From Pseudoduganella aquatica (GTDB taxonomy: Bacteria; Pseudomonadota; Gammaproteobacteria; Burkholderiales; Burkholderiaceae_D): 64,000 nucleotides of DNA. A program made the translations under genes and the position numbers. Position 1 is the first letter of the stretch; each line of letters begins with the position of its first letter. The notes under the pieces were generated by a model that was not told the origin of the DNA, did no database searches, and saw only the letters and a program-made list of their open reading frames with translations. Of this stretch, positions 54,679-63,099 are shown in pieces. The stretch covers positions 62,001 to 126,000 of the forward strand of contig NZ_WWCU01000010.1 of NCBI RefSeq assembly GCF_009857595.1. Reading direction: 5' to 3'.

Positions 54679-55469
54679 TCCTTGAGTATCGCCTTCAAAG
54701 TACCGTCTCGCCTCATGTCGCTCAGTGCCCGATCAAAGTCGCGCACGATGGCCTCGGCGTCGGGCAGGTCTTTGCGTATGCCCAGACGAATCGGCAATAC
54801 CAGCACGTCGCTGTTTGACAGAATGACCGTGCGCAACTGCGGATGCTCGGCGCTATGGCGCACTATATTGTATTGAATGATCAACCGGTCCTCGATGGCC
54901 GCGTCGATGCGCCCCAGCGTCAGTTTTAGCAGGTTCTGCAGCGCATGGTCCACCGGCTGAGTAACAATACCCGTCTCGCTCAAAAACTCTTCGCTGTAAT
55001 CGTAATCGCGCCCAATGCCGACTTTCAGGCCGCGCAGTTCGCCGAGCCTTTGGACACGAACGAAGCGCTGCGCCGTCCCGACAACCGCGATCCTGTTTTC
55101 AAGGTACTTTTCGCTGAACAGCAGGCGCTCCGAGCGCAACGATGTGCTCCACACCGCCACCAAGCCATCGACGCCACCTTGGTAGGTCGAGTGCAGCGCG
55201 CGCGGCCAGTTGGAAAAGCGGACTGTCACGGCGTAGCCGGCTCTTTGCAAAGCAGTGCGCACAATTTGGGTGGCCACGCCCTGCTTTGGCACGTCGCTGC
55301 CAGTGTAGGGCTGCCATTCATTCGCGGCCAGCTCGATCGGCCGCCCCGCCTGCGCGCCGCCACAGCCGACAGCGGCCCATACCGTCAACCATACGGCCAG
55401 CTGGCGGCCAGTCCCGCCCCTGCTGCGCTGCCGTTCGCTCCATTTGAACACAGCCCTCCCCTTTCCCAT
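54660..55469 (-). CDS. Periplasmic solute-binding protein, SBP family 3
   Basis: A 269-residue secreted protein. A basic N-terminus, a hydrophobic segment and a VGC lipobox-like site near residue 37 suggest export, possibly as a lipoprotein. The mature domain carries the expected elements: ANEWQPYTG, VVGTAQRFVRVQRLGELRGLKVGI and a C-terminal KAILKEWH helix. These fit amino-acid-type binding proteins of the orphan class found beside two-component systems in betaproteobacteria. No permease is nearby. The divergent sensor-less kinase 217 bases away could be a signalling partner (inference). Confidence 0.82.
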   Translation of the reverse strand: MGKGRAVFKWSERQRSRGGTGRQLAVWLTVWAAVGCGGAQAGRPIELAANEWQPYTGSDVPKQGVATQIVRTALQRAGYAVTVRFSNWPRALHSTYQGGVDGLVAVWSTSLRSERLLFSEKYLENRIAVVGTAQRFVRVQRLGELRGLKVGIGRDYDYSEEFLSETGIVTQPVDHALQNLLKLTLGRIDAAIEDRLIIQYNIVRHSAEHPQLRTVILSNSDVLVLPIRLGIRKDLPDAEAIVRDFDRALSDMRRDGTLKAILKEWHIVP

Positions 55470-55686
55470 GTGATCTCTAAAAAATCAGTGCCTTGCACGG
55501 AGCGTGATGTTAGCACCACGCAATGTAACGTGCGGCAGCAAATGGGGGAATGGAGCAACCTTCCGCGATAACAAATCTTTATTGGCGGCATAACATTTTC
55601 TAATTGGATGACTGGATGGAGTTGCCATAGAATCCGCCGCGGGCAACCTGGCCCAACCAAGCACAATCGACACCCTCTGGCTCTTC

Positions 55687-56418
55687 GTGACAGTGATTCA
55701 TATTCTCGGCATTCTTCTTTCAGTCGCGCTGCTTCCCCTGCGCGGCCTTACATGGCAACCTTGGCGCCAATGGCAGGCCACTATGCGCCAGCAAGAACGC
55801 CTGCGCGAGCGGCAGCGCATCGCACGCATTCTTCACGACAATTTTCTACAACAATGCCAGTGCGTCCAGCTGGCGCTGGAGCGACAGGTCGAGCAGTGCG
55901 ACTTCGCGTCGCAAGACAAGGCCGCACTGCTGCGGCTGGCGAACCAGGCGAACGAGGCAATGGCGGAGGGTCGCGCGCTGATTCTGCAACTGCGACAGGA
56001 CGGGCACACGGCGTGCCTGGGCCAGCGCGTTGACGCGCTCGGCGCAATGCTGCTGCGCCTGCGGCCCGCCAAGTTTTCATGCAGGCTGCGGCCCGCACTG
56101 TACTGCCTGCGGGATGCCTATTCCGACGAACTCTACATGCTACTTGCAGAAGCCATCCGCAACGCGTTCATGCATTCCGCCGCCACACACATTTGGGTCG
56201 CAGATTTTGGTTGCCAAGCGGACCTCTCGGTTGCCGTTGGCGACGATGGCGTCGGATTGGGCGGTGCGAGCATGGACAACGCCGATTCGGCGCGCCACTA
56301 CGGCCTGCTTGGCATGCAAGAGCGGGCACGACTGCTTGGCGCCAGCCTGTCGCTCGACAGCCCGACGAGCGGCGGCACCACCGTGTCCCTGCACCTGAAA
56401 CGAGCGGGATGGGCGTAG
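55687..56418 (+). CDS. Short histidine kinase of the DesK/NarX type without a sensor domain
   Basis: A 243-residue protein. One N-terminal hydrophobic helix is followed at once by a HisKA_3 dimerisation segment with the acceptor His in RIARILHDNFLQQ, then an HATPase domain with an N-box (EAIRNAFMHS), a G1 box (GDDGVGLGG) and GLLGMQERARLL. No extracytoplasmic sensor is present, so it may be cut short or may read a partner protein. No response regulator is adjacent. The start is a GTG at 55687; the frame is closed by a stop shortly upstream. Confidence 0.8.
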   Translation: MTVIHILGILLSVALLPLRGLTWQPWRQWQATMRQQERLRERQRIARILHDNFLQQCQCVQLALERQVEQCDFASQDKAALLRLANQANEAMAEGRALILQLRQDGHTACLGQRVDALGAMLLRLRPAKFSCRLRPALYCLRDAYSDELYMLLAEAIRNAFMHSAATHIWVADFGCQADLSVAVGDDGVGLGGASMDNADSARHYGLLGMQERARLLGASLSLDSPTSGGTTVSLHLKRAGWA

Positions 56419-56475
56419 TGCGCGGCGAGCTGGCATCTTGCAAGACCGCACACCGCTTTGCCCACTAGGAGTATT

Positions 56476-57495
56476 ATGCCAGCAGTAGCCACAGTGAACG
56501 GGTGGAAGCGCATGAGAATTGCAGAATTGCGGGTCTATCACCACTTCCTTATCCTTGCCCAAGAGTTGCATTTTGGCCGGGCCGCCGACATCGCCCACAT
56601 CACCCAGCCAGCGCTGAGCCAACAAATCGCGAGGCTCGAGGACGGGCTCGGCGTCAAGCTGTTCGCTCGCGAGCAGCGGCAGTTGAGCCTGACCCCAGCC
56701 GGTGCCGTGTTCAGGGACGGCATCGCGCAGTTGATGAGCGACCTGGACCGCCTGACCGAGCGCACCCTGGCCGCCGCAGGTGGCGAGGACTACAGCATGG
56801 CGATAGGCATCGTCGAATACGCCAATTTGCCGCTGGTCTCCGCGACCATGTCGCTGCTTCAGCAAGCGTACCCTGCCGCCCGGCTGACCCGGCACAACAT
56901 CCATTGCGTGCATCATGGCAGTGCGCTGATGCGTGGAGTGATCGATGTGGGGATCGGCATTGTGCTAGCGGAGCGGCAGCCACCGATGCCACTCGCCGCC
57001 GGCATCGACAGCCAGCGGGTGGCAAGCTCCCAGTGGCGACTGCTCATGCCCCAGACCCATCGCCTGGCGGGCGCCGGCAGGCTGCCGCTGCACTGCCTTG
57101 GCCATGAAAACGTCATCTTGCCTGCGCGCGAGGTCAATCCCTCGGTGTACGACGGCATTATGCATGCGTGCAACGCTGCCGGCATCGTCCCCAACGTCGT
57201 GTATGAAACCTCGCAGGCGCTGTTTGGCATCCAGCTTGCTCGCGACGGCCTCGGCCTCATGCTGGGCAGCGCCTTCTCGCTGGACGTGGCACCGCCGGGC
57301 ATGGTGACCGTGCCGTTGGACGGCTTGCCGGCGCTGGAAATTATCGCCAACTGGCGCGCCGACGAGTGCCGCGCCATCGTCAAGCAGTTTCTCGAGCTTC
57401 TAGGCCTAGAGGGGTGCCGCCATGCGGAACTGGGCTCGATGTCGCCCGCTCGCACCAGGAAAGCCGCGACAAAGCCAGCGCCGCGACCTTCATGA
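56476..57495 (+). CDS. LysR-family transcriptional regulator
   Basis: A 339-residue LysR protein. The helix-turn-helix FGRAADIAHITQPALSQQIARLEDGLGV and the effector domain are intact. The ATG at 56476 has AGGAG but a short 4-base gap; an ATG at 56512 is the next choice. The C-terminal tail after about residue 318 (ending TKPAPRPS) is unusually basic and runs into an area of broken genes. It may therefore be an aberrant extension caused by loss of the original stop. Targets are unknown. Confidence 0.88.
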   Translation: MPAVATVNGWKRMRIAELRVYHHFLILAQELHFGRAADIAHITQPALSQQIARLEDGLGVKLFAREQRQLSLTPAGAVFRDGIAQLMSDLDRLTERTLAAAGGEDYSMAIGIVEYANLPLVSATMSLLQQAYPAARLTRHNIHCVHHGSALMRGVIDVGIGIVLAERQPPMPLAAGIDSQRVASSQWRLLMPQTHRLAGAGRLPLHCLGHENVILPAREVNPSVYDGIMHACNAAGIVPNVVYETSQALFGIQLARDGLGLMLGSAFSLDVAPPGMVTVPLDGLPALEIIANWRADECRAIVKQFLELLGLEGCRHAELGSMSPARTRKAATKPAPRPS

Positions 57496-57496
57496 T

Positions 57497-57743
57497 CCCA
57501 CGAAACCGGATCGATGACCCCTCGTGCTCGGAATGCGGGTTTACAGAACCAATATCCTTGCGTCCGGTCGATCCGGGCATCGTAAAGGCTGTCACGCTCA
57601 GATCAGGTTTCTATGCCTTCGGCGAGCACTCGTGCGTCGAGCGCGGCGCACATCGCCACAATGCTATCGACGATAGCCTGTTCCGGCGTGCTGGTATCGA
57701 TTCTCGAATGTGCTACGGACACAAGCCGCCGGTAGGCAGACTG
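57497..57743 (-). pseudogene. Remnant of an EAL-domain cyclic di-GMP phosphodiesterase
   Basis: Minus-strand translation gives PEQAIVDSIVAMCAALDARV followed by LAEGIET, an in-frame TGA at 57603-57605, then SERDSLYDARIDRTQGYWFC and KPAF. This matches the last third of EAL domains, which usually read VxAEGVETxxQ...QGYLFSxP. The internal stop and the loss of everything upstream show it is dead. The upstream end coincides with the edge of the IS1182-type element, so insertion probably split the gene. Confidence 0.6.
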
Positions 57744-58700
57744 CGTCCGGCAGAGAATTAATCGACAATAGCCCGGTCAAACCTAGTTCTGCCGCCCCTT
57801 CGATTGCCTGCCCCCTGCACTTCGGTGCGGTAGCACTGGTCGAAGCCGCCGCCGCCGCGCTTCATGATGCGGCTGTCCGGGTCGGAGAAGTTCTCCTGAG
57901 CCAAGTCCTCCGGCACGCCGAAGTCGGGCTTGTAGCGGTTGCCGTTCTTGTTCTTCGGCTTGCCATCCTTGTCTCGGGGCATGCGCTCGTCATCGTCACT
58001 GCGCCCCTTGGCAAGGTCGGCCTCGCGCTGGCGCGCTTCGAGCCGTTCCCGCGGCGCCAGGATCACTTTGAGCCGTTCTTCGCGCCGCTCGATTTCGGCC
58101 GGCAGATCCAGTTCTGCTTCATCCCGCTCGGCCACATCGGTCTGCCGGGCACGTTCCATCAACTGCGCAATCTGCTCCTTCAACTCTGCTTCGGTATCGA
58201 CCATGCGTCGATAACTCATGGCCTTGTGTCGCGATGCCGACGCTTTGACCTTGGTGCCGTCGATCGCCACGGTCCCAAGCTTGACCAGGCCGCACTCGCA
58301 CTCCAGCTTCACAACCTGGATAAACAGGGCCGACAGCTCATCCAAATGAAACGCGCGAAAATCGCAGATCGTCCTGTGCTTGGGGAAGTTACCAGCGCCG
58401 AGCACCCGGAACGCGACGTCCCCGTGCAGCTTGCGTGCGATCTTCCGGGATGAGAACACGCCACTCGCGTATGCATACAACAATACCTTGCCCCATCATC
58501 GAAGGATGAAACGGCTGATTCCGAGGGCCGCCGCCCGCGTAACGCGTATGGAATGCACTCAGATCGAGTACATCGACGGTATCGTTGATGAAATACGCAA
58601 GATGCCCTTCAGGTGGCCATTCTTGCAGCGCGGGTGGCAGCAAAAACTGCTGCTGCGGATCATAGGGAAGGTAACTGGTCGCCATCCCTTGATTGTAATC
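57744..58700 (-). mobile_element. Partial IS1182-type insertion sequence
   Basis: This is the span of the transposase remnant. The right end lies just before the transposase start. The left end abuts the EAL-domain remnant. Terminal inverted repeats could not be identified by eye, so the ends are approximate. Confidence 0.55.
57758..58685 (-). pseudogene. IS1182-type transposase, frameshifted and truncated
   Basis: The N-terminus reads MATSYLPYDPQQQFLLPPAL and continues with the conserved HLAYFINDTVDVLDLSA block, as in IS1182 transposases. A one-base insertion in a G4 run (plus-strand 58491-58494) shifts the frame. The second frame resumes with LYAYASGVFSSRKIARKL and runs through DGTKVKASASRHKAMSYRRM. 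Similarity breaks down after RIMK near 57850, and the DDE C-terminal half is missing. The element cannot transpose by itself. Confidence 0.8.
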
Positions 58701-58829
58701 CGGGCAGCACGTCAGTTCCAGTCTCTGCCGCGCAGACTCCTAGGCGAATTGGCGCCAGTGTCATCTCTGGTGTGCAACGGCACCGAGGCCTTGCACTGAA
58801 TCGCCACGACCATGGTAGACATTCTGGAG

Positions 58830-58936
58830 TGAACCCCTCGGGCTGGATCAAGGTAATGAAACGGATGGCCTATGGCTACCGCAACTCCGACTTCTTTTTC
58901 CTGAAGATCAAACCCGCGTTTCCCGGAAATCCGTGA
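58830..58936 (+). pseudogene. C-terminal remnant of a transposase (ISL3-like)
   Basis: The plus-strand frame ends with IKVMKRMAYGYRNSDFFFLK and then IKPAFPGNP before a stop. This is the characteristic tail of ISL3-like (IS204/IS1001/IS1165) DDE transposases as I remember them. The rest of the enzyme is absent, and no inverted repeats are apparent. Confidence 0.5.
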
Positions 58937-59045
58937 AAAACCAAAAATTTAGGCTGTCAACGGCCACTGATGGAGGTGTGAGCACTGAAAATCCCAATGC
59001 CTAATAGGAGAATGGGCGTATTGAGGACGCTGCCGGACGCCGAAA

Positions 59046-59130
59046 TGGTGCTCCGAGCCGGAATCGAACCGGCACGCCTTGCGGCGGGAGATTTTAAGTC
59101 TCCAGTGTCTACCAATTTCACCATCGGAGC
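59046..59130 (-). tRNA. tRNA-Leu (anticodon UAA)
   Basis: The minus strand folds into a cloverleaf: acceptor arms GCTCCGA and TCGGAGC, a D-loop with TGGTAGAC, an anticodon stem GGAGA/TCTCC with loop CTTAAAA (anticodon TAA), a long variable arm as in leucine tRNAs, and a GGTTCGAATCC T-arm. The CCA end is encoded. It lies beside the transposase remnants, a common integration neighbourhood. Confidence 0.95.
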
Positions 59131-59269
59131 GGGGAAGCCTGACATTATGCCATGAGTGAAACATTACTACCAGACTAAAGTGCTGGTCCCGCCAGCTTGC
59201 CCAAGCTCAAAATGCACTTTGCACGCACCTTCTATAATGGGAAATGACGCATGACGGGAGCAAGCAATC

Positions 59270-59764
59270 ATGGCGGACGTGTCGCGCGAGGAAATGGATG
59301 CCAAACTGGGGACCCAGCAAGCATGGGCCAACGGGCTCATCGCCGAAATGCGCGCGTCGCTGGAGGGGCACGTCCGGCTGGCCCAGGAGCGGGAAAAGGC
59401 CAGCCAGCTCCGCATGAAGCGCTTTGAGATGGTGATGGAAGCAAGGATGTCGCGCAGCGAGCAGCGTAGCGAGCGGCAGATCGAACAATTTGCCAAGCTG
59501 GTGGCGAGCGTCCGGGCTACAGTGATCGTCACTGGCATCACGGCCACCATCGCATTCGCCTCCCTCGTTGCCGGCTTCCAGGCCAATACGCTGGCCGCTT
59601 TAAGCACCGGAAAAGAAGCGGCGCAGATCCTCGCCGAGGCGCAAAAGCAGAACCAGCAAGCGATGCAAGAAATGCACCGTCAAGTGGCTATAATTATCGA
59701 AATCGCCGAGGAATTGAAGGCCCAAAAAACGGAAAAAAACAGGCCTCGGCAACCCCGCCCGTAA
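59270..59764 (+). CDS. Coiled-coil membrane protein of unknown function
   Basis: A 164-residue protein. A charged, helical N-terminal half (about 1-80) is followed by one transmembrane helix (about 84-105). A second coiled-coil segment (about 115-155) and a basic Pro-rich tail complete it. The layout resembles DUF1640-like small membrane coiled-coil proteins, but no specific family is claimed. The start is the ATG at 59270 with GGGAG upstream. It stands alone after the tRNA gene. Confidence 0.7.
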   Translation: MADVSREEMDAKLGTQQAWANGLIAEMRASLEGHVRLAQEREKASQLRMKRFEMVMEARMSRSEQRSERQIEQFAKLVASVRATVIVTGITATIAFASLVAGFQANTLAALSTGKEAAQILAEAQKQNQQAMQEMHRQVAIIIEIAEELKAQKTEKNRPRQPRP

Positions 59765-60178
59765 CGTCAAAAAACCAGCCCGTAAGCCGTTTTCCGGGAG
59801 GCAAACGTATCCGGATTTGTCCTGTTCAATTTTCACATCAAGTTCTTCCCGGAAACCACTTCCCGTAGAGAAACCCCCTTCTGTGGTTTTTCCGCACTGA
59901 CGAAATTTTTTCTCCAAATATGAGGCTGGCTGGGCTTTTCGACGCCCTCTTCTTGTCTGGTTTCGTTACCACCAGCTGGGCTTGTTACATTTTGTGAGAT
60001 TTGTCCTACAATGTACAGAGATTATCAAATAGAAAACTTGCGATGTAGAAATTATAACGAAATTTTGTTGCGCGAATGCACCAAAAATTGTTACAGGACC
60101 ATGAAATTTTTCTATCGATGATCCAAGTTGCTAGCTGATGTGTTAGACTTTTTCTACACTGCAACGGGTAGAGTCAAA
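59765..60178. other. Intergenic A/T-rich region without a recognised gene
   Basis: About 410 bases with lower GC than the flanks. It holds a 9-base inverted repeat (TTTCCGGGA at 59791-59799 and TCCCGGAAA at 59847-59855) and several A/T runs toward the right end. These may contain the promoter of the small gene at 60179. No convincing open frame or RNA fold was seen. Confidence 0.5.
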
Positions 60179-60388
60179 ATGAAAACATTTACTATCTCAG
60201 CGATTGCGTTTTACTTCTTTTACGTACTGAACGGCCTTATGGCCCCAGGACATGTCCAACGAAATGTTGGTTCGTGTAACGACGTTATTGCCGGCATCGA
60301 TGCCGGTGCAAAGACCAGTATGCCTAAGCACTGCAAGCGCGACGCGCTGGTAGCGCAGCAAGTCGCTACGGCCGTCCCAAGCAACTAA
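60179..60388 (+). CDS. Small putative secreted protein, 69 residues
   Basis: The ATG at 60179 opens a hydrophobic leader (MKTFTISAIAFYFFYVLNGL) and a short polar mature part with two cysteines (SCNDV and KHCKRD), possibly a disulfide. A GGTAGAG segment upstream could be the ribosome site. No family is recognised. Its codon use is less GC-biased than that of the neighbours. A strong hairpin follows the stop. Confidence 0.45.
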   Translation: MKTFTISAIAFYFFYVLNGLMAPGHVQRNVGSCNDVIAGIDAGAKTSMPKHCKRDALVAQQVATAVPSN

Positions 60389-60402
60389 GGCGGCCGCCAT
60401 CT

Positions 60403-60422
60403 GCGCCGGCGCAAGCCGGCGC
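60403..60422. terminator. Hairpin between convergent small-protein and ClC genes
   Basis: An 8-bp G/C stem (GCGCCGGC and GCCGGCGC, loop GCAA) lies between the two convergent genes. Only a short GTTTCCCC follows on the plus strand and no T run on either side, so termination efficiency is uncertain. Confidence 0.5.
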
Positions 60423-60436
60423 GTTTCCCCTCTTGA

Positions 60437-61651
60437 TTATTTGTGCTCCACGCCAGTCTTGGCGTGGCTGCGCCTTTGCGCGTGGTAGATGCCGGTATGG
60501 CCTGAGAACAGGTAGCTGACCACGCACGCGAGGGCTGCATAGGGCGCAATTTCCGACCCGAACAGCTCTATCGCCATCACCGTGGAAGCGATGGGTGTAT
60601 TGGCTGCGCCCGCGAACACGGCGACGAAGCCCAGGCCCGCCAGCAGCCCGAAAGGCAGGTGCAGCAGCGGCGCCAGCGCGTTGCCCAGCGTGGCGCCGAT
60701 GTAGAACAGCGGCGTCACTTCCCCGCCTTTGAAGCCGCTGCCCAGCGAGGCGACAGTGAACAGGAATTTGCCCACGCTGTCCCACGGCGCCAGCGGCTGG
60801 CGGAACGCGTCCGCAATGACGGGGATGCCGAGGCCGATGTAGCGGTCTGTGCCGATGGCCCACACGGCCAGCGCAATCACCACACCGCCCGCCAGCGGCC
60901 GCAATGGCGCGTAGGCGAGGTGGCGCTTCATGAAGGCCGACGCGCCGTGCGCAGCCCTGGCGAACGCCATGCCGGCCAGCCCGAAGACCATGCCGGCGGC
61001 CATCACCGCCAGCAGCGGCAGTGCGCCGACGGGTACGTGGGCGCCGACGGCGTAGTGCATATGGTGCACGCCCCAGGCCATGCCTGCCAGGTCGGCGACT
61101 ATCGCCGCCAGCATGCAGGGGAAGATGGCGTCGTAGCGCATGCGGCCTATGGCCAGCACTTCCAGGCCGAAGATGGCGCCTGCCAGCGGGGTGCCGAACA
61201 CGGAGGCGAAACCGGCGCTGATGCCCGCCATGAGCAGGATGCGGCGGTCTTCGTGGCGCAGCCGGAACAGGTGCGTGAGCTGGTCCGCCAGCGCGCCGCC
61301 CATTTGCACCGCCGTGCCTTCGCGCCCCACCGAGGCGCCGAACAGGTGCGACACGATGGTCCCGCCCAGCACCAGCGGCGCAAGGCGCAGCGGCACCACT
61401 TGCTTGGGGTCGTGTATCTCGTCGATCAGCAGGTTGTTGCCGGCCTCAACCGAGCGGCCAAAGTGCAGATAGATCCAGCCCACAGCGAAGCCGGCCAGCG
61501 GCAGCAGCCAGATCATGGCGGGATGGGCTTGCCGCCAGTTGGTAGCGGCGTCCAGCGCGTACAGGAACAGCGCGGACGCGGAACCGGCCAGCGCCGCAAC
61601 AACGCTGGCGATGACGGTCCATTTCAGGAGATAGGCGAGAGGTTTTATCAA
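60437..61651 (-). CDS. ClC-family transporter, candidate fluoride exporter type
   Basis: A 404-residue ClC protein. Its motifs differ from the chloride type: AGNNLLIDEI replaces GSGIP, GREGTAVQMGG keeps the gating Glu, and KGGEVTPLFYIGA replaces GxFxPSL. This pattern resembles the EriC/CLC-F branch that includes F-/H+ antiporters, but the assignment is by memory. The start is a TTG at 61651, with no ribosome site and a 10-bp hairpin directly upstream. No crcB-type fluoride riboswitch was seen. It follows the copper genes on the same strand. Confidence 0.85.
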   Translation of the reverse strand: MIKPLAYLLKWTVIASVVAALAGSASALFLYALDAATNWRQAHPAMIWLLPLAGFAVGWIYLHFGRSVEAGNNLLIDEIHDPKQVVPLRLAPLVLGGTIVSHLFGASVGREGTAVQMGGALADQLTHLFRLRHEDRRILLMAGISAGFASVFGTPLAGAIFGLEVLAIGRMRYDAIFPCMLAAIVADLAGMAWGVHHMHYAVGAHVPVGALPLLAVMAAGMVFGLAGMAFARAAHGASAFMKRHLAYAPLRPLAGGVVIALAVWAIGTDRYIGLGIPVIADAFRQPLAPWDSVGKFLFTVASLGSGFKGGEVTPLFYIGATLGNALAPLLHLPFGLLAGLGFVAVFAGAANTPIASTVMAIELFGSEIAPYAALACVVSYLFSGHTGIYHAQRRSHAKTGVEHK

Positions 61652-61655
61652 AGTC

Positions 61656-61684
61656 GGGCCATCGTAGCAAAGGAACGATGGCCC
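61656..61684. promoter_or_regulatory. 10-bp hairpin in the leader of the second ClC gene
   Basis: GGGCCATCGT (61656-61665) and ACGATGGCCC (61675-61684) form a perfect 10-bp inverted repeat with a 9-base loop. It fills the space just upstream of the TTG start and could be an operator or the terminator of the copper operon. No T run follows. Confidence 0.5.
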
Positions 61685-61701
61685 GGCAAGGCGGCAGTGG
61701 C

Positions 61702-63099
61702 TTAGTGCTGGTGCGAGCCGCCGCGTTTGACTTCCATTACGTGGTTGTGATGCGGATTATCCGGCGCCGGCGACGGTGACGGCGCAGCGGCAGGAGCGCC
61801 GGGAGCGCGCGGCGCGGCGGGCAGTTCGCCTGTCCATTCGCGCGCCAGGGTGCCCGGCGGGTGCTTGTACCAGCCTGGATCCTTGTAGTCGTTGCGCGCC
61901 AGGCCTTCGCGCACTTTCACCGTGGTGAACATGCCGCCCATTTCAATGCCGCCGAACGGCCCCTCACCCGTCATCATGGGCAGCGTGTTTTCCGGCAGCG
62001 GCATCTGCATACCGCCCATGGAGCCGCCTTTGTCCCCCATCACCATATAGTCCGGCACCAGGCGGTTGATCTTCTCCGCCACGCCGCTATGGTCCACGCC
62101 GATCAGGTTGGGCACGTTGTGGCCCATGGCGTTCATGGTGTGGTGCGATTTATGGCAGTGGAAGGCCCAGTCGCCCGGATTGTCGGCGATGAATTCGATG
62201 GCGCGCATCTGGCCCACCGCGATATCGGTCGTCACCTCCGGCCAGCGCGCGGACGGACGTACCCAGCCGCCGTCCGTTCCGGTCACTTCAAACGTGTGGC
62301 CATGCAGGTGGATGGGATGGTTGGTCATGGTCAGATTGCCGGCGCGGATGCGCACGCGGTCGCCCTTGCGCGCCACCATGGGGTCGATGCCGGGGAAGGC
62401 GCGGCTGTTGAAGGTCCACAGGTTAAAGTCCAGCATGGTGTTGGTCTTGGGCTTGTAGCTGCCGGGTTCAATGTCGTAGGCGTTCAGCAGGAAAACGAAG
62501 TCGCGGTCCACCGCGTGCTGCGCAGGATCCTTGGGATGCGTCACCCAGAAGCCCATCATGCCCATCGCCATTTGCGTCATTTCGTCGGCGTGCGGGTGGT
62601 ACATAAAGGTGCCGGCATGCTTGGCCACGAACTCGTAGACAAAGGTTTTGCCCGGCTGGATGCCGGGCTGGGTCAGCCCGGTCACGCCGTCCATGCCGCA
62701 TGGGAGGATCTGGCCGTGCCAATGCATGCTGGTGTGTTCGGGCAGCTTGTTGGTGACGAAGATGCGCACGCGGTCGCCCTCCACCACTTCGATGGTCGGC
62801 CCCGGACTCTGGCCATTGTAGCCCCATAGCCGGGCCGTCATGCCGGGCGCAAGCTCGCGCTCCACCGGCTCGGCCACCAGGTGGAACTCCTTTACGCCGT
62901 CCTTCATGCGCCAGGGCAGAGACCAGCCGTTCAGCGTTACCACCGGGTTGTAGGGACGGCCGTTCGGCGGCAGCAGCGGCGGCGCGGTTGCCGCGCCCGA
63001 CTGCTGCGGCGCTTCCGGCAGCGATGCGGCGCCTGCCCTGGTTGCCATACCCGCGCCTATCAGCGCGGCGCCAGTCAGGAATGATCTGCGGTTGGTCAT
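61702..63099 (-). CDS. Periplasmic multicopper oxidase
   Basis: A 465-residue laccase-like enzyme exported folded through the Tat system (MTNRRSFLTGAALIG). Copper ligands are visible as HWHG, HPH, HPIHLHGH and HCHKSHHTMNAMGH, so type 1 and trinuclear sites should form. A Met-rich stretch and a His-rich C-terminal tail (ending GGSHQH) suggest extra copper binding. Such enzymes oxidise Cu(I) and protect the periplasm. The start overlaps the stop of the TolC-type gene (ATGA), so it belongs to a copper-resistance operon that extends past the window edge. Confidence 0.92.
   Translation of the reverse strand: MTNRRSFLTGAALIGAGMATRAGAASLPEAPQQSGAATAPPLLPPNGRPYNPVVTLNGWSLPWRMKDGVKEFHLVAEPVERELAPGMTARLWGYNGQSPGPTIEVVEGDRVRIFVTNKLPEHTSMHWHGQILPCGMDGVTGLTQPGIQPGKTFVYEFVAKHAGTFMYHPHADEMTQMAMGMMGFWVTHPKDPAQHAVDRDFVFLLNAYDIEPGSYKPKTNTMLDFNLWTFNSRAFPGIDPMVARKGDRVRIRAGNLTMTNHPIHLHGHTFEVTGTDGGWVRPSARWPEVTTDIAVGQMRAIEFIADNPGDWAFHCHKSHHTMNAMGHNVPNLIGVDHSGVAEKINRLVPDYMVMGDKGGSMGGMQMPLPENTLPMMTGEGPFGGIEMGGMFTTVKVREGLARNDYKDPGWYKHPPGTLAREWTGELPAAPRAPGAPAAAPSPSPAPDNPHHNHVMEVKRGGSHQH

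Noticed and set aside
57366..57761. Plus-strand frame between the LysR gene and the IS1182 remnant
   Set aside because: The minus strand gives a recognisable EAL-domain remnant. The plus frame overlaps the LysR end and has no ribosome site.
61652..61701. Fluoride riboswitch ahead of the second ClC gene
   Set aside because: The 50-base gap holds only a simple hairpin, without the conserved crcB-motif core.
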